From a virus, in the IMG/VR virus record IMGVR_UViG_3300027770_000262, positions 1 through 23,537 of that record: a stretch of 23,537 bases of DNA. One strand, 5' to 3'. Under the pieces are notes generated by a model. The model was not told the DNA's origin and did not search any database. It saw only the letters and a list, made by a program, of their open reading frames with translations. This document shows, one piece after another, positions 1 to 5,830 of this stretch (its first letter is position 1; each line of letters begins with the position of its first letter). The position numbers were made by a program, and so were the translations under genes.

Positions 1-336
1 TGATTTAATTCCTTCAATTGCTCCAGCCTCTGTGCGCTCGGGGCTGTGGCCGTAATCAAACATCCAACTAATGAAGCGACTATTGCGGCACAACAGCCCA
101 GCAATATCAACGGCCTTTTCTCCATCCGACTTCTCCTTTGGTGGGACAACCTCATCCTGATCGTTCAGGCGAGCAAGAACCATCATATAGCGTGAGCCCA
201 GCGGGTCAAGGATTAAATCTTTGGGCAAGTCAGATGGATGAATGGCCACCTTGAGGATGTGGCCATTCTTGTCTTGTGTCATTGCAATCTTCACGACCTC
301 ACATTGGATCGTGTTCTTCTCTGCCCACTCGGTCAT
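1..336 (-). CDS. Conserved small phage protein, 3' end outside window
   Basis: The frame is open for 112 codons from ATG 336 to the window edge, so the gene is partial. It begins MTEWAEKNTIQCEVVKIAMT. The middle (about residues 33-60) reads HPSDLPKDLILDPLGSRYMM followed by VLARLNDQDE. The visible end has a Cys-containing helix (GLLCRNSRFISWMFDY) followed by EAGAIEGIKS. This pattern matches, from memory, a conserved phage family of unknown function of roughly 110-190 residues that often lies beside recombination genes. The start overlaps the upstream gene's stop (ATGATGA), and AGAGG lies 5 bases before ATG 336. ATG 339 is in frame but too close to the Shine-Dalgarno sequence. No enzymatic motif is visible. 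Confidence 0.75.
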   Translation of the reverse strand, partial: MTEWAEKNTIQCEVVKIAMTQDKNGHILKVAIHPSDLPKDLILDPLGSRYMMVLARLNDQDEVVPPKEKSDGEKAVDIAGLLCRNSRFISWMFDYGHSPERTEAGAIEGIKS

Positions 337-572
337 CATGTCCTCTTTGGTTGGCGCTTCCTATTTGCAGTTTTACTGATCACGCGGGTAGGGACGCCGT
401 CAAGGCTCCCAGTGCGTGGAGCGTTTACATGATCCACCTCCTTGCCATCCCACTTCTTCACCTTGCCAGCCTCCATAGCAGCGCGGCGGGCTTTATTGCG
501 TTCGCTTCGGCGCTTGATCTGTTCCGGTGTGCCGCCGTAGTCACGGTATTCTTTTGCAAAGTCTCTTACCAA
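336..572 (-). CDS. Small basic HNH-like phage protein
   Basis: A 78-residue, Lys/Arg-rich protein. Residues 1-30 (EYRDYGGTPEQIKRRSERNK) and the motif GKEVDHVN near residues 43-50 resemble a common phage family whose DH pair is an HNH-like remnant. The usual downstream Asn/His residues of a full HNH site are not evident, so catalysis is doubtful. It may be a structural or DNA-binding derivative. The start is TTG 572, with GAGGG 7 bases upstream. It overlaps the end of the HD hydrolase gene by 7 bases, and its TGA overlaps the next gene's ATG, so it is translationally coupled on both sides. Confidence 0.75.
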   Translation of the reverse strand: MVRDFAKEYRDYGGTPEQIKRRSERNKARRAAMEAGKVKKWDGKEVDHVNAPRTGSLDGVPTRVISKTANRKRQPKRT

Positions 573-1102
573 GTTAAAGCCCTCTTCATTTCTTCATACT
601 GCCAATCCAACTCATTCCAAAGCTTGTTAAACTTGTGCGGCGTCCAAAGTGCGAACTTGAAGTAGTTGTACTCACGTTCGTACATAACCATCCACCGCTC
701 ACCATGTTTAAGTGAACGACTTTGGTTGTGACGCCTATCGCATAGCTTGATTAGGGTTGCATCGGGATCATTGCGGATTGCGTGGTATGTTCGGAGGTGT
801 CGCTCCAAACGGTTACGGCCATTTTTGTCAGTCAAGAGATTGACAACATTAGCCACGGGAGCCCCAAACTTATCCTCAATTTCCTCAAGGGTTGTTGGGG
901 TATCTTCGATTATATCATGTAACCAAGCGGCGGCTATAACCTGTTCCGGCTCAAGGATGTTTACATGAGGATCATAGTTGATCATGGCTATCTTGGCCAC
1001 ATCTGCCAAGTGATCCCCAATTTTAAGACAGCCGTGGTCTTGAGATCCGTGTCTCTCAAGAGCAAATGCTGCTGCTGCATTGTCGGCTTTGTCAAGGTTC
1101 AT
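566..1102 (-). CDS. MESH1/SpoT-type HD-domain hydrolase
   Basis: 178 residues from ATG 1102, chosen because GGAGAA lies 6-7 bases upstream and the start overlaps the preceding stop (ATGA). The HD pattern is complete: His18 and His31 near the N-terminus, H62-D63 in AAAWLHDIIEDTPTTLEEI with the ED pair following, and LIKLCDRRHN with D122 and N126. The ordering HDxxEDT...KLxDxxHN is the signature of the RelA/SpoT hydrolase domain and of stand-alone small alarmone hydrolases (MESH1), which remove the 3'-pyrophosphate of (p)ppGpp using Mn2+. The size also fits a stand-alone hydrolase. By inference the phage may lower alarmones or another pyrophosphorylated nucleotide during infection. The substrate is not shown by sequence. 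Confidence 0.8.
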   Translation of the reverse strand: MNLDKADNAAAAFALERHGSQDHGCLKIGDHLADVAKIAMINYDPHVNILEPEQVIAAAWLHDIIEDTPTTLEEIEDKFGAPVANVVNLLTDKNGRNRLERHLRTYHAIRNDPDATLIKLCDRRHNQSRSLKHGERWMVMYEREYNYFKFALWTPHKFNKLWNELDWQYEEMKRALTW

Positions 1103-1215
1103 GTGCTTTTCTCCAGTGCGGCGCGTGCCGTGGTCTCCTTCAGGCCAGTAGCCTGCCATGCCTCATCAGGCACCTGCTCAGGCGTTATCATCTTGTGAGG
1201 CAGCGTAATAATCAT
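1099..1215 (-). CDS. 38-residue phage peptide, truncated relative of the gene at 2601-2837
   Basis: Small ORF with ATG 1215 overlapping the upstream stop as ATGA, and its own stop overlapping the HD-hydrolase start as ATGA. This double coupling is the main evidence that it is translated. The N-terminal MITPEQVPDEAWQA resembles the MTITTEQIPPEVVEAA start of the gene at 2601-2837, but the central YxxH...AAIAAALNA part of that family is missing. The C-terminus (RAALEKST) is encoded by a 27-base repeat shared with the gene at 1757-2101. Function is unknown. It could be a decayed gene kept as a coupling leader. Confidence 0.6.
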   Translation of the reverse strand: MIITLPHKMITPEQVPDEAWQATGLKETTARAALEKST

Positions 1216-1445
1216 GATTTATCCTTCAGCGCGCGGATGGCGGTGGCGTCCCCGCACGGTGCCAGCGTTTGGTTGTTTTGTTTTGCGTAGATCGTTCGGA
1301 GCCGCAGCGTTCTCTGCTCCATAGCACTCGCAGCTTCCTCCAGCGTCTCGGCACGGATGAGGGCGATGGCGGCGTCTGCGGCTGTATCCCATGTCTTGCA
1401 GCTACGAATCGCGTTCGTTACACGCTTTCTCAGTTCATTGCTCAT
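1212..1445 (-). CDS. Small Ala-rich hypothetical phage protein
   Basis: 77 residues, MSNELRKRVTNAIRS..., with amphipathic helices (AADAAIALIRAETLEEAASA) and an IRALKDKS C-terminus, a style common in accessory phage proteins of unknown function. The start is ATG 1445. No strong Shine-Dalgarno sequence is seen (GAAAAAC about 3 bases upstream), but the ATG lies inside the end of the preceding small ORF, suggesting coupled re-initiation. Its TGA overlaps the next ATG. Confidence 0.65.
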   Translation of the reverse strand: MSNELRKRVTNAIRSCKTWDTAADAAIALIRAETLEEAASAMEQRTLRLRTIYAKQNNQTLAPCGDATAIRALKDKS

Positions 1446-1566
1446 GTGCGTTTTTCAATTGCTGTAAAAACTCCGAGACACACACGGCAACGATCATCTC
1501 CAGCCTCGTGCGCAACTCGTCGCGGTGCCGCCTGACAGATTTTGGGACAAATCGTTCATCGCTCAT
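1438..1566 (-). CDS. 42-residue hypothetical peptide
   Basis: ATG 1566 follows the stop of the upstream gene by 8 bases, and GAGTGAGAA upstream can act as a weak ribosome site. It encodes a charged N-terminus (MSDERFVPKSVRRHRDELRT) followed by a hydrophobic helix (MIVAVCVSEFLQQL). It ends 8 bases inside the following gene, the same tight packing as its neighbours. No family is recognised. If it is not translated, the operon would have a gap of about 130 bases, unusual for this stretch. Confidence 0.5.
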
Positions 1567-1574
1567 GTGCGTTC

Positions 1575-1760
1575 TCACTCAATGGTTTCAAAAACTGTGA
1601 CCGTGACAACCGGATTACCGCCTGTTGATTCATACTTGGACTTTACCTTGTTGATGGCATCTGCTTTGTTCCCAGCCATCACGATCCCTTTCTTGAACTC
1701 ATCGCAGTCTAACCAAAGGCCGGGGAACTTTAGCTTTGCCTCATAATAAAACGGGCTCAT
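1575..1760 (-). CDS. Small hypothetical phage protein
   Basis: 61 residues with an alpha/beta pattern: an aromatic N-terminus (MSPFYYEAKLKFPGLWLDCD), a helix (KADAINKVKSKYES) and a final strand (NPVVTVTVFETIE). ATG 1760 overlaps the upstream stop (ATGA), and the Shine-Dalgarno GGAGAAAAG lies inside the 27-base repeat at 1757-1783. Function is unknown. Confidence 0.65.
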   Translation of the reverse strand: MSPFYYEAKLKFPGLWLDCDEFKKGIVMAGNKADAINKVKSKYESTGGNPVVTVTVFETIE

Positions 1761-2101
1761 GTGCTTTTCTCCAGTGCGGCGCGGGAGAGTTCCTGCACCC
1801 GCTCAATAATACGCTCCATGACAACCGGGCTCCAGCTGCCGGTGTTGCTGCATGCCGTGTCAATCTCACGCATCGCGACCTCAAGCTTATCAATGCGGTC
1901 GGCTTGGTTATGAATATGGGCCGTACAACTGGCGTTATCCTGCCGCGCGGTGTTGAGGTCCGTGAGCGCGTCTGTCAGTTCGCTGTTCAGCCGTTCGATC
2001 TCGTCGGCGGTTTCTTTAAACAACTGATTGTTTCGTAATTCTATGTCAGTGGTCCATAGGTTTTGGCTTCTCTCTCGCAGCCTCTCCACAATGTCAGTCA
2101 T
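1757..2101 (-). CDS. Coiled-coil phage protein (MTDIVERLRE type)
   Basis: 114 residues from ATG 2101, with GGAGAAG 5 bases upstream. An earlier in-frame codon at 2134 lies inside the preceding gene and lacks a ribosome site. The protein is mostly helical with heptads: KETADEIERLNSELTDALTD, then NQADRIDKLEVAMREIDTA. The opening MTDIVERLRE and the ADEIERLN segment belong to a very common small phage family of unknown function. It ends ...LSRAALEKST, encoded by the 27-base repeat also found at 1099-1125. Overlaps on both sides indicate coupled translation. Confidence 0.75.
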   Translation of the reverse strand: MTDIVERLRERSQNLWTTDIELRNNQLFKETADEIERLNSELTDALTDLNTARQDNASCTAHIHNQADRIDKLEVAMREIDTACSNTGSWSPVVMERIIERVQELSRAALEKST

Positions 2102-2390
2102 TGGGCTTCTCCTCTGCGAGGGCTGCGCGGGCAATCCTGACGGCTGCTGACAAGTTTTTCGGTTCGTCGCAGTACGGGTAATCGAGTTCTGATATTTCGG
2201 CCAGCGCCGCCCTCAGACGTTCGATCTCGGCGTCCTTGGCGCAATACTGTGAGCCACCCTCACCACAAACAATCCCGGTTTTCCCATCAGGGTGAATGCA
2301 CGCCCATGCTGCGAGGCCTTGGCATTCAGCCCGCAGCCGTTCTATTTCGGCGTAGCAGTCTTTTAGTTCTTCCTTGAAGTCGTCATTCAT
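2094..2390 (-). CDS. Small coiled-coil/Cys-containing phage protein
   Basis: 98 residues from ATG 2390 (GGAGG 6 bases upstream). It has two copies of the E-IERLRA motif (residues about 15-22 and 54-62) flanking a Cys/His-containing middle (CQGLAAWACIHPDGKT, then VCGEGGSQYCAKD). Four or five Cys and one His in the middle could bind a metal, but spacing is irregular. The C-terminus AVRIARAALAEEK is typical of accessory phage helices. The frame extends upstream without a ribosome site, which I take as noise. Function is unknown. Confidence 0.7.
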   Translation of the reverse strand: MNDDFKEELKDCYAEIERLRAECQGLAAWACIHPDGKTGIVCGEGGSQYCAKDAEIERLRAALAEISELDYPYCDEPKNLSAAVRIARAALAEEKPND

Positions 2391-2601
2391 CACGCGCCTC
2401 CAACAGCATCTTCTTGAACCTCTCCAGCAAAAACAGTGTGTCTGCTGCGCTGCCGTAGGAGGACGCAAAATACTCGTTACCGTCCATGTCAATCCCGGCA
2501 ACTATCGCGTCTTGCAACTCGCCAATGGCACTCTTCAACACTTTGTCAGGGTTTATGTCGTGGGTGGTCAAGCCGGGATATGGAACTATGTTGTCACTCA
2601 T
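2383..2601 (-). CDS. Conserved small phage protein (MSDNIVxxPG family), paralog 1
   Basis: 72 residues from ATG 2601, which overlaps the upstream stop as TGATG, with GGAGAA upstream. The pattern is MSDNIVPYPG, then PDKVLKSAIGELQDAIVAGI, DGNEYFASS, and LFLLERFKKMLLE. This is a widespread small phage family of unknown function, and a second, more divergent copy lies at 9964-10206. The fold looks alpha/beta with an ASS turn. No catalytic residues are evident. Confidence 0.75.
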   Translation of the reverse strand: MSDNIVPYPGLTTHDINPDKVLKSAIGELQDAIVAGIDMDGNEYFASSYGSAADTLFLLERFKKMLLEARDE

Positions 2602-2837
2602 CACGCTTTCTCCTGCGGAAGGGGGAGGATGATGGCGGGGATAGCGTATGTCTGCCTGCGGCCATCATCACGGATGGTTTTCGCTCCCTCCCACGCATTG
2701 AGGGCTGCTGCGATGGCGGCACACATCGCTGCGGTAAAATCTCGGTTTGACGCATTCGTCTTGTAAATGTGCGCGGTGTATTCAGATTTGGCCGCCTCCA
2801 CTACCTCGGGCGGGATTTGTTCAGTGGTAATGGTCAT
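2601..2837 (-). CDS. Small phage protein (ITxEQIPPEVVEAA family)
   Basis: 78 residues from ATG 2837, which overlaps the stop of the HNH gene (ATGA) with GGAGA upstream. The N-terminus is MTITTEQIPPEVVEAAKSEY, followed by a helix with AAMCAAIAAALNAWEGAKTI and a Pro/hydrophobic C-terminus (AIPAIILPLPQEKA). The N-terminal helix and the AAIAAALNAW segment are typical of a small accessory family common in phages, function unknown. The 38-residue ORF at 1099-1215 looks like a truncated relative. Confidence 0.7.
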   Translation of the reverse strand: MTITTEQIPPEVVEAAKSEYTAHIYKTNASNRDFTAAMCAAIAAALNAWEGAKTIRDDGRRQTYAIPAIILPLPQEKA

Positions 2838-3127
2838 GGTTTGTCTCCATTTAGTTGACAAAGAATTTCTACCACATCAATACCATGTAGGTCAAGAAAT
2901 AATTTCTCATCGCCAAACATATGTAGCTCGTCGTGGTGGAGGCGGCACAGAGGTATTGTGTAGTTGTCTCCATTCTTAAGGGATGCAGCCCTCTTGTGCC
3001 CCACAGTGCGGAGATGGTGTGCATCCGCAACGGGGTTCTTGCAGATGCAGCAGCCTAGATCTCTGGCTGCCTGCATCCGCTTCTTGGACCTGAGCCTATT
3101 AGTTTTCCGCGCAGACAATGGTGGCAC
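2834..3127 (-). CDS. HNH nuclease, DUF968/Ref-like
   Basis: 97 residues. A basic N-terminus (ARKTNRLRSKKRMQAARDL) is followed by C26/C27-x-C29, ADAHHLRTVGHKRA (H37, H38), then IPLCRLHHDELHMFGDE (H64, H65, H69). The order CxxC...HH...C-x-x-HHxxxH-x-x-G is the zinc/beta-beta-alpha arrangement seen in the small phage recombination HNH proteins related to DUF968 and P1 Ref. Those nucleases act on DNA during recombination. The start is uncertain: GTG 3127 keeps the basic N-terminus, TTG 3118 and ATG 3076 are possible, and none has a clear ribosome site, so it may rely on coupling to the overlapping upstream gene. Confidence 0.8.
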   Translation of the reverse strand: MPPLSARKTNRLRSKKRMQAARDLGCCICKNPVADAHHLRTVGHKRAASLKNGDNYTIPLCRLHHDELHMFGDEKLFLDLHGIDVVEILCQLNGDKP

Positions 3128-3581
3128 CCGCTATATTCACATATGCGTTTAAACGAACAATTGACCCACCATTCACAGTGGCTTGTGTCAGAGTTTCTTC
3201 AAGTTTCATGTCTGCGGTTATACCTGTTCTGTGATCCCACAGCCTCACAATCAGCAGGGTTCTATCCGGCACAAGATAAAGAAAACCCCGGAAATCAATC
3301 CCGAGGCTTCGGCACACGGCAATGCCACGTTCAATCTTATCGTGGGTAATAAGCCATCTACCCTTATAGTCATTCATAAGGTGATCGTATTTCATCATCC
3401 TGCACTTAACTTCAACACCAGATACAATGGTGCCGCCCTTGATGACAAACCCGTCAATATCGGCGGGCTCATCTTTCGGGGTTTCAATAAAATCAAAGTC
3501 CGGGTATTTCCCCAAAAAGATTTGAATCGCCTCCATCTCTTGCTGTCGAGTTACTATTCCCTTCGGCGTCAGGATATCCAT
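3099..3581 (-). CDS. Predicted PD-(D/E)XK endonuclease
   Basis: 160 residues from ATG 3581 (AAAAGG 6 bases upstream); ATG 3602 and TTG 3608 are in-frame alternatives. The core is DEPADIDGFVIKGG followed by SGVEVKCRMMKYD: D41/D43 and E57-x-K59 make the D...ExK metal site of the PD-(D/E)XK superfamily, with an upstream helix carrying Glu residues. The C-terminal half (GFLYLVPDRTLLIVRLWDHR) supplies the remaining strands. The likely role is a structure-specific or recombination nuclease, consistent with the HNH and ERF genes nearby. It overlaps the upstream gene by about 90 bases in another frame, unusually long for this operon, so the start needs checking. Confidence 0.65.
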   Translation of the reverse strand: MDILTPKGIVTRQQEMEAIQIFLGKYPDFDFIETPKDEPADIDGFVIKGGTIVSGVEVKCRMMKYDHLMNDYKGRWLITHDKIERGIAVCRSLGIDFRGFLYLVPDRTLLIVRLWDHRTGITADMKLEETLTQATVNGGSIVRLNAYVNIAGATIVCAEN

Positions 3582-3726
3582 CCAAAACCTTTTTGGCTTC
3601 ATTCTCAATTAAATGCTGCATCCCAATCTTGGCCAGAAGAATGAGCGTGTCTTGGTCCATCTCAAATTCTATTGTCGCTGTACCGTCAGGATGGTCTGTC
3701 ACCTTTGTGACGCTCATACTTATCAT
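3493..3726 (-). CDS. Small hypothetical phage protein
   Basis: 77 residues. MSVTKVTDHPDGTATIEFEM, then LILLAKIGMQHLIENEAKK: a short beta-hairpin followed by a helix, a layout seen in small phage accessory proteins of unknown function. The start is ATG 3726, overlapping the methyltransferase stop (ATGA); ATG 3717 is in frame. The C-terminal 25 residues (GYPDAEGNSNSTARDGGDSN...) are polar and lie in the part that overlaps the nuclease gene, so they may be a frame extension beyond the conserved domain. Confidence 0.65.
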   Translation of the reverse strand: MISMSVTKVTDHPDGTATIEFEMDQDTLILLAKIGMQHLIENEAKKVLDGYPDAEGNSNSTARDGGDSNLFGEIPGL

Positions 3727-4334
3727 AGATAGAGCCTCGCCAATGTGCTGCCCACCTTCTCCACCCTGCTGTAAAGGCTAGATGCCCACTCATACCAAGG
3801 CTCGCGCCGCTCTGGACCATAGTAGTCATGTATAAACACGCTGGCTGCCGGGATCCAGCCGCTCCTGTCATCATAATTGCGTAGGGATTTCTTCTTGGCC
3901 TTGGCTCGAATGGTGGCCAAGATGGAGCCCCGGCAAATCCCATCCACAAAGAAAATATCCGAATCCCAGATATCAATAGGTTCGCCCTCCTCCAGAATTC
4001 CGGGGTTGATATAGCCTGAAGCAAAACAGGGATTCTCCTCATGAGGAACCCCATACCCATAGAATCGAATATCCACAAGCGGCGGTATATAGGCGTAGGT
4101 AAAGTTGGCAAGGCATTCAGAGTTATAGATGGAGGATTTAAGTTCCTCCTCTACCTTACTAAACCATTCAAGATTATGTTCGACCGACACAAATTTGCCC
4201 GTCTTGAAGTATGGGATAAACATGGTGGTTGAGCCGCCAGAGCCCCACTCAACCATCTTTGTGCCGTCAGGCTTGTTGGCCATGAAGTCCTTGAGGTATT
4301 CAATTTCATCTGGATCCAATCGAGGTTCAAGCAT
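3723..4334 (-). CDS. SAM-dependent methyltransferase-like protein
   Basis: 203 residues from ATG 4334, which has AAGGAGG 6 bases upstream. The protein shows a class I Rossmann layout: MVEWGSGGSTTMFIPYF (glycine-rich motif I), GKFVSVEHNLEWFSKVEEEL (acidic/His motif II region), DIFFVDGICRG (motif IV strand, Asp) and a late strand AASVFIHDYYGPERREPW. This resembles the class I methyltransferases found in phage and surface-polysaccharide clusters. The methyl acceptor is unknown, and the lack of a DPPY/NPPF motif argues against an N6-adenine or N4-cytosine DNA methylase. It ends in an ATGA overlap with the next gene. Confidence 0.6.
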   Translation of the reverse strand: MLEPRLDPDEIEYLKDFMANKPDGTKMVEWGSGGSTTMFIPYFKTGKFVSVEHNLEWFSKVEEELKSSIYNSECLANFTYAYIPPLVDIRFYGYGVPHEENPCFASGYINPGILEEGEPIDIWDSDIFFVDGICRGSILATIRAKAKKKSLRNYDDRSGWIPAASVFIHDYYGPERREPWYEWASSLYSRVEKVGSTLARLYL

Positions 4335-4335
4335 C

Positions 4336-4566
4336 TTAGCCTCCTTCTGATGTGTCAATTTTAAACGCCTGTCCCGGTGTCACGCTAATCCATGTATCCA
4401 TGACTTGGTGCCCACTACGATACGAACGAACACGGATCTTGTTTACACCACGCGGCACAACAAAGTTATAGGCGGTAGCAGCGGACGCTGGGAGCGTGGC
4501 CGAAACCAACGCCCCCAGCATCACAGCCCCCACGCTGCGTTTCGTTATTTTATTTTTAGCACTCAA
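4336..4566 (-). CDS. Secreted mini-protein with signal peptide and VPxGV beta domain
   Basis: 76 residues from TTG 4566, picked because TAGGAGG lies about 7 bases upstream. The frame is open to 4653, but those codons lack a ribosome site and overlap a hairpin. With the TTG start the N-terminus is a textbook Sec signal: basic (SAKNKITKR), hydrophobic (SVGAVMLGALVSATL), then PASAA with predicted cleavage before TAYNF. The mature part of about 47 residues reads FVVPRGVNKIRVRSYRSG then WISVTPGQAFKID, like the VPAGV..V.V...VTPGQ beta unit of glycine-rich tail-fibre and surface proteins. It is predicted to be exported to the periplasm. It sits alone after a 193-base gap, so it may be transcribed separately. 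Confidence 0.65.
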   Translation of the reverse strand: MSAKNKITKRSVGAVMLGALVSATLPASAATAYNFVVPRGVNKIRVRSYRSGHQVMDTWISVTPGQAFKIDTSEGG

Positions 4567-4759
4567 AATATCTCCTCCTAAAGAAGGGCCCGCCATCACG
4601 TTATTGGCGGGCGCGTCCTGCATTGCGGGGTCATAGGCCATAGAATTGAACATCTGAAAGATCCAACACTAAGCTTTTTCCAACAGGTCGGAAAGGAATG
4701 CCTGTCGCGGGAAAAGGAGGAAACCCCACAGGCCCTACGCTTCTAGCGTAGCGTCTCAG
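4567..4759 (-). other. Intergenic region with two stem-loops
   Basis: A 193-base gap in an otherwise overlapping operon. On the minus strand, just after the stop of the SSB-like gene, CTACGC and GCGTAG (4735-4740 with 4746-4751) form a 6-bp hairpin. Closer to the next gene GCCCGCC and GGCGGGC (4588-4594 with 4606-4612) form a 7-bp hairpin with an 11-base loop, just upstream of the Shine-Dalgarno of the secreted protein. Neither is followed by a T tract, so they are not classical terminators. I could not identify a convincing promoter, although the gap size suggests regulation here. Confidence 0.55.
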
Positions 4760-5020
4760 TTAAAAAGGAACTTCGTCGTTCAGGTCAACATCGCGTCCCC
4801 GAACCTTGGCAGAAGCATCGGTGCGTGCCTCCTTGATGCGGATAGATCCGCTCAAAAACTTCTCGCCGCCATTGGACGGCGTGGTGGACCACGCATTCAT
4901 CCAGTATTCCTTACCATCCTGATCGGTAAAGGTGCCGTTGAAATCGGCGTCCTTCTTGCCATCGCGCTTCTTGTTGTTACGGAAAAGCACGAAGCGGTTA
5001 GTATTGTCGTATTCAGCCAT
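4760..5020 (-). CDS. Small phage protein with SSB-like acidic C-terminal tail
   Basis: 86 residues. MAEYDNTNRFVLFRNNKKRD, an FNGTFTDQDGKEYWMNAW segment and a strand SGSIRIKEA suggest a small beta-barrel. The family (small phage proteins with an N-terminal DNTNRGxLF-type motif) is often found next to ERF genes. The last residues, DLNDEVPF, match the acidic D-x-P-F tail by which bacterial SSBs recruit partner proteins. I infer a single-strand-binding or SSB-mimicking role in the recombination set. ATG 5020 overlaps the upstream TAA (TAATG), with TAGGAG upstream. Confidence 0.65.
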   Translation of the reverse strand: MAEYDNTNRFVLFRNNKKRDGKKDADFNGTFTDQDGKEYWMNAWSTTPSNGGEKFLSGSIRIKEARTDASAKVRGRDVDLNDEVPF

Positions 5021-5349
5021 TACTGGGCTCCTATAAGTTGTTTCTTTCGATCAGCAAACGCCAACCGAATCCTTTCATAAACATCTGGCTTTATTTTCTT
5101 GGCCCAATCAAGCATGTTGATATTGGCTTTCCAATAATCCACCAGACTATCCGTATTGCGCGGCACAATGAGGGCTGCAATAATCAACTCCTCATATGAC
5201 GCCCAATCGAATTCCTTTGCCTCGCTAGAGGACGATACCTCCTGCCGAGCCTGAAGATGCACCTCCAGCTTGGGCTGATCCACGGGCACCACCACCGCCG
5301 GAAGATCCCCCACCATTGGGATTTTGCGTGGCCGCGTTCCCATCGTCAT
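5020..5349 (-). CDS. C-terminal domain of the ERF recombinase in the +1 frame, or separate overlapping gene
   Basis: The open frame is 109 codons and overlaps the last 125 bases of the ERF gene. Its last 60 residues (FDWASYEELIIAALI..., SLVDYWKANINMLDWAKKI, YERIRLAFADRKKQLIGAQ) have the helix-W-x-N-helix-RK layout I associate with the C-terminal domain of ERF proteins, which would normally be continuous with the ERF core. Here it is +1 relative to ERF. It could be reached by programmed +1 frameshifting, by initiation at ATG 5343 (GGAGGAGG just upstream), or the split could be a sequence error. The start coordinate is therefore nominal. Confidence 0.6.
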   Translation of the reverse strand: MTMGTRPRKIPMVGDLPAVVVPVDQPKLEVHLQARQEVSSSSEAKEFDWASYEELIIAALIVPRNTDSLVDYWKANINMLDWAKKIKPDVYERIRLAFADRKKQLIGAQ

Positions 5350-5830
5350 CCTCCTCCGAGGCTACTGCGCCAATCGCGCTGAGCGTATAGCGACGAGCAT
5401 AACTAATTGCACTTCCGATTGACTGCATTTTGTTTACATCACTTGGCAGTGGAAACCTCCACACCATCTCTTCTCCAGAGGAGTGGATAAGCCTAGTCTC
5501 AAGGTGAAACCCCGCATCAATGTCAACAGTCGGGGCTTGAACAACAGAAATCCCGTGCTTTGTGAAAACTGGAATAACTGCATCTCTCACTGCCGACAGA
5601 TCCGCATACCGACTACGAAAATGCGGGTTGGTTTTGTTCATCGCCACGTTCTGGCATTCGGCCTGTGCCTTAGCTAGGGCTGTTGCCAAGTTCTTCTTGA
5701 TATTGTCTGCACCAGTTGGCGACCATGCAATAGTTTCCTGCACATCGTACAGGTGTGCCGGGACGGCGTTCAACCCTGTGTCCAGATCCACATTCTTCAG
5801 CATGTTGTTTGGCGTTGTCTTCTTGGTCAT
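5225..5830 (-). CDS. erf: ERF-family single-strand annealing recombinase
   Basis: 201 residues. The ERF core is clear: ALAKAQAECQNVAMNKTNPH, FRSRYADLSAVRDAVIPVFT, KHGISVVQ (residues about 51-98), and SIGSAISYARRYTLSAIGAV followed by SEEDDDGN (about 138-165). ERF proteins anneal complementary single strands and drive phage recombination and genome circularisation. After residue 166 the frame turns into a Gly/Ser linker (GGGSSGGGGARGSAQAGG) and stops at TAG. The first 53 codons overlap the end of the upstream nuclease in another frame. The start ATG 5830 has no adjacent Shine-Dalgarno, but GGAGG lies at 5855-5859, separated by a GGCGG/CCGCC hairpin (5841-5854). A later start within the overlap is possible. 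Confidence 0.85.
   Translation of the reverse strand: MTKKTTPNNMLKNVDLDTGLNAVPAHLYDVQETIAWSPTGADNIKKNLATALAKAQAECQNVAMNKTNPHFRSRYADLSAVRDAVIPVFTKHGISVVQAPTVDIDAGFHLETRLIHSSGEEMVWRFPLPSDVNKMQSIGSAISYARRYTLSAIGAVASEEDDDGNAATQNPNGGGSSGGGGARGSAQAGGASSGSAGGIVL

Noticed and set aside
1-125. Minus-strand ORF with GGAGAA site encoding a hydrophobic N-terminus followed by a helical segment (spanin- or holin-like)
   Set aside because: It lies in another frame inside the longer conserved gene at 1-336, whose sequence matches a known phage family; the ribosome-like site is encoded by Glu/Lys codons of that gene.
3686-4111. 141-codon minus-strand ORF
   Set aside because: Shadow of the methyltransferase-like gene, which has the strong ribosome site and Rossmann motifs.
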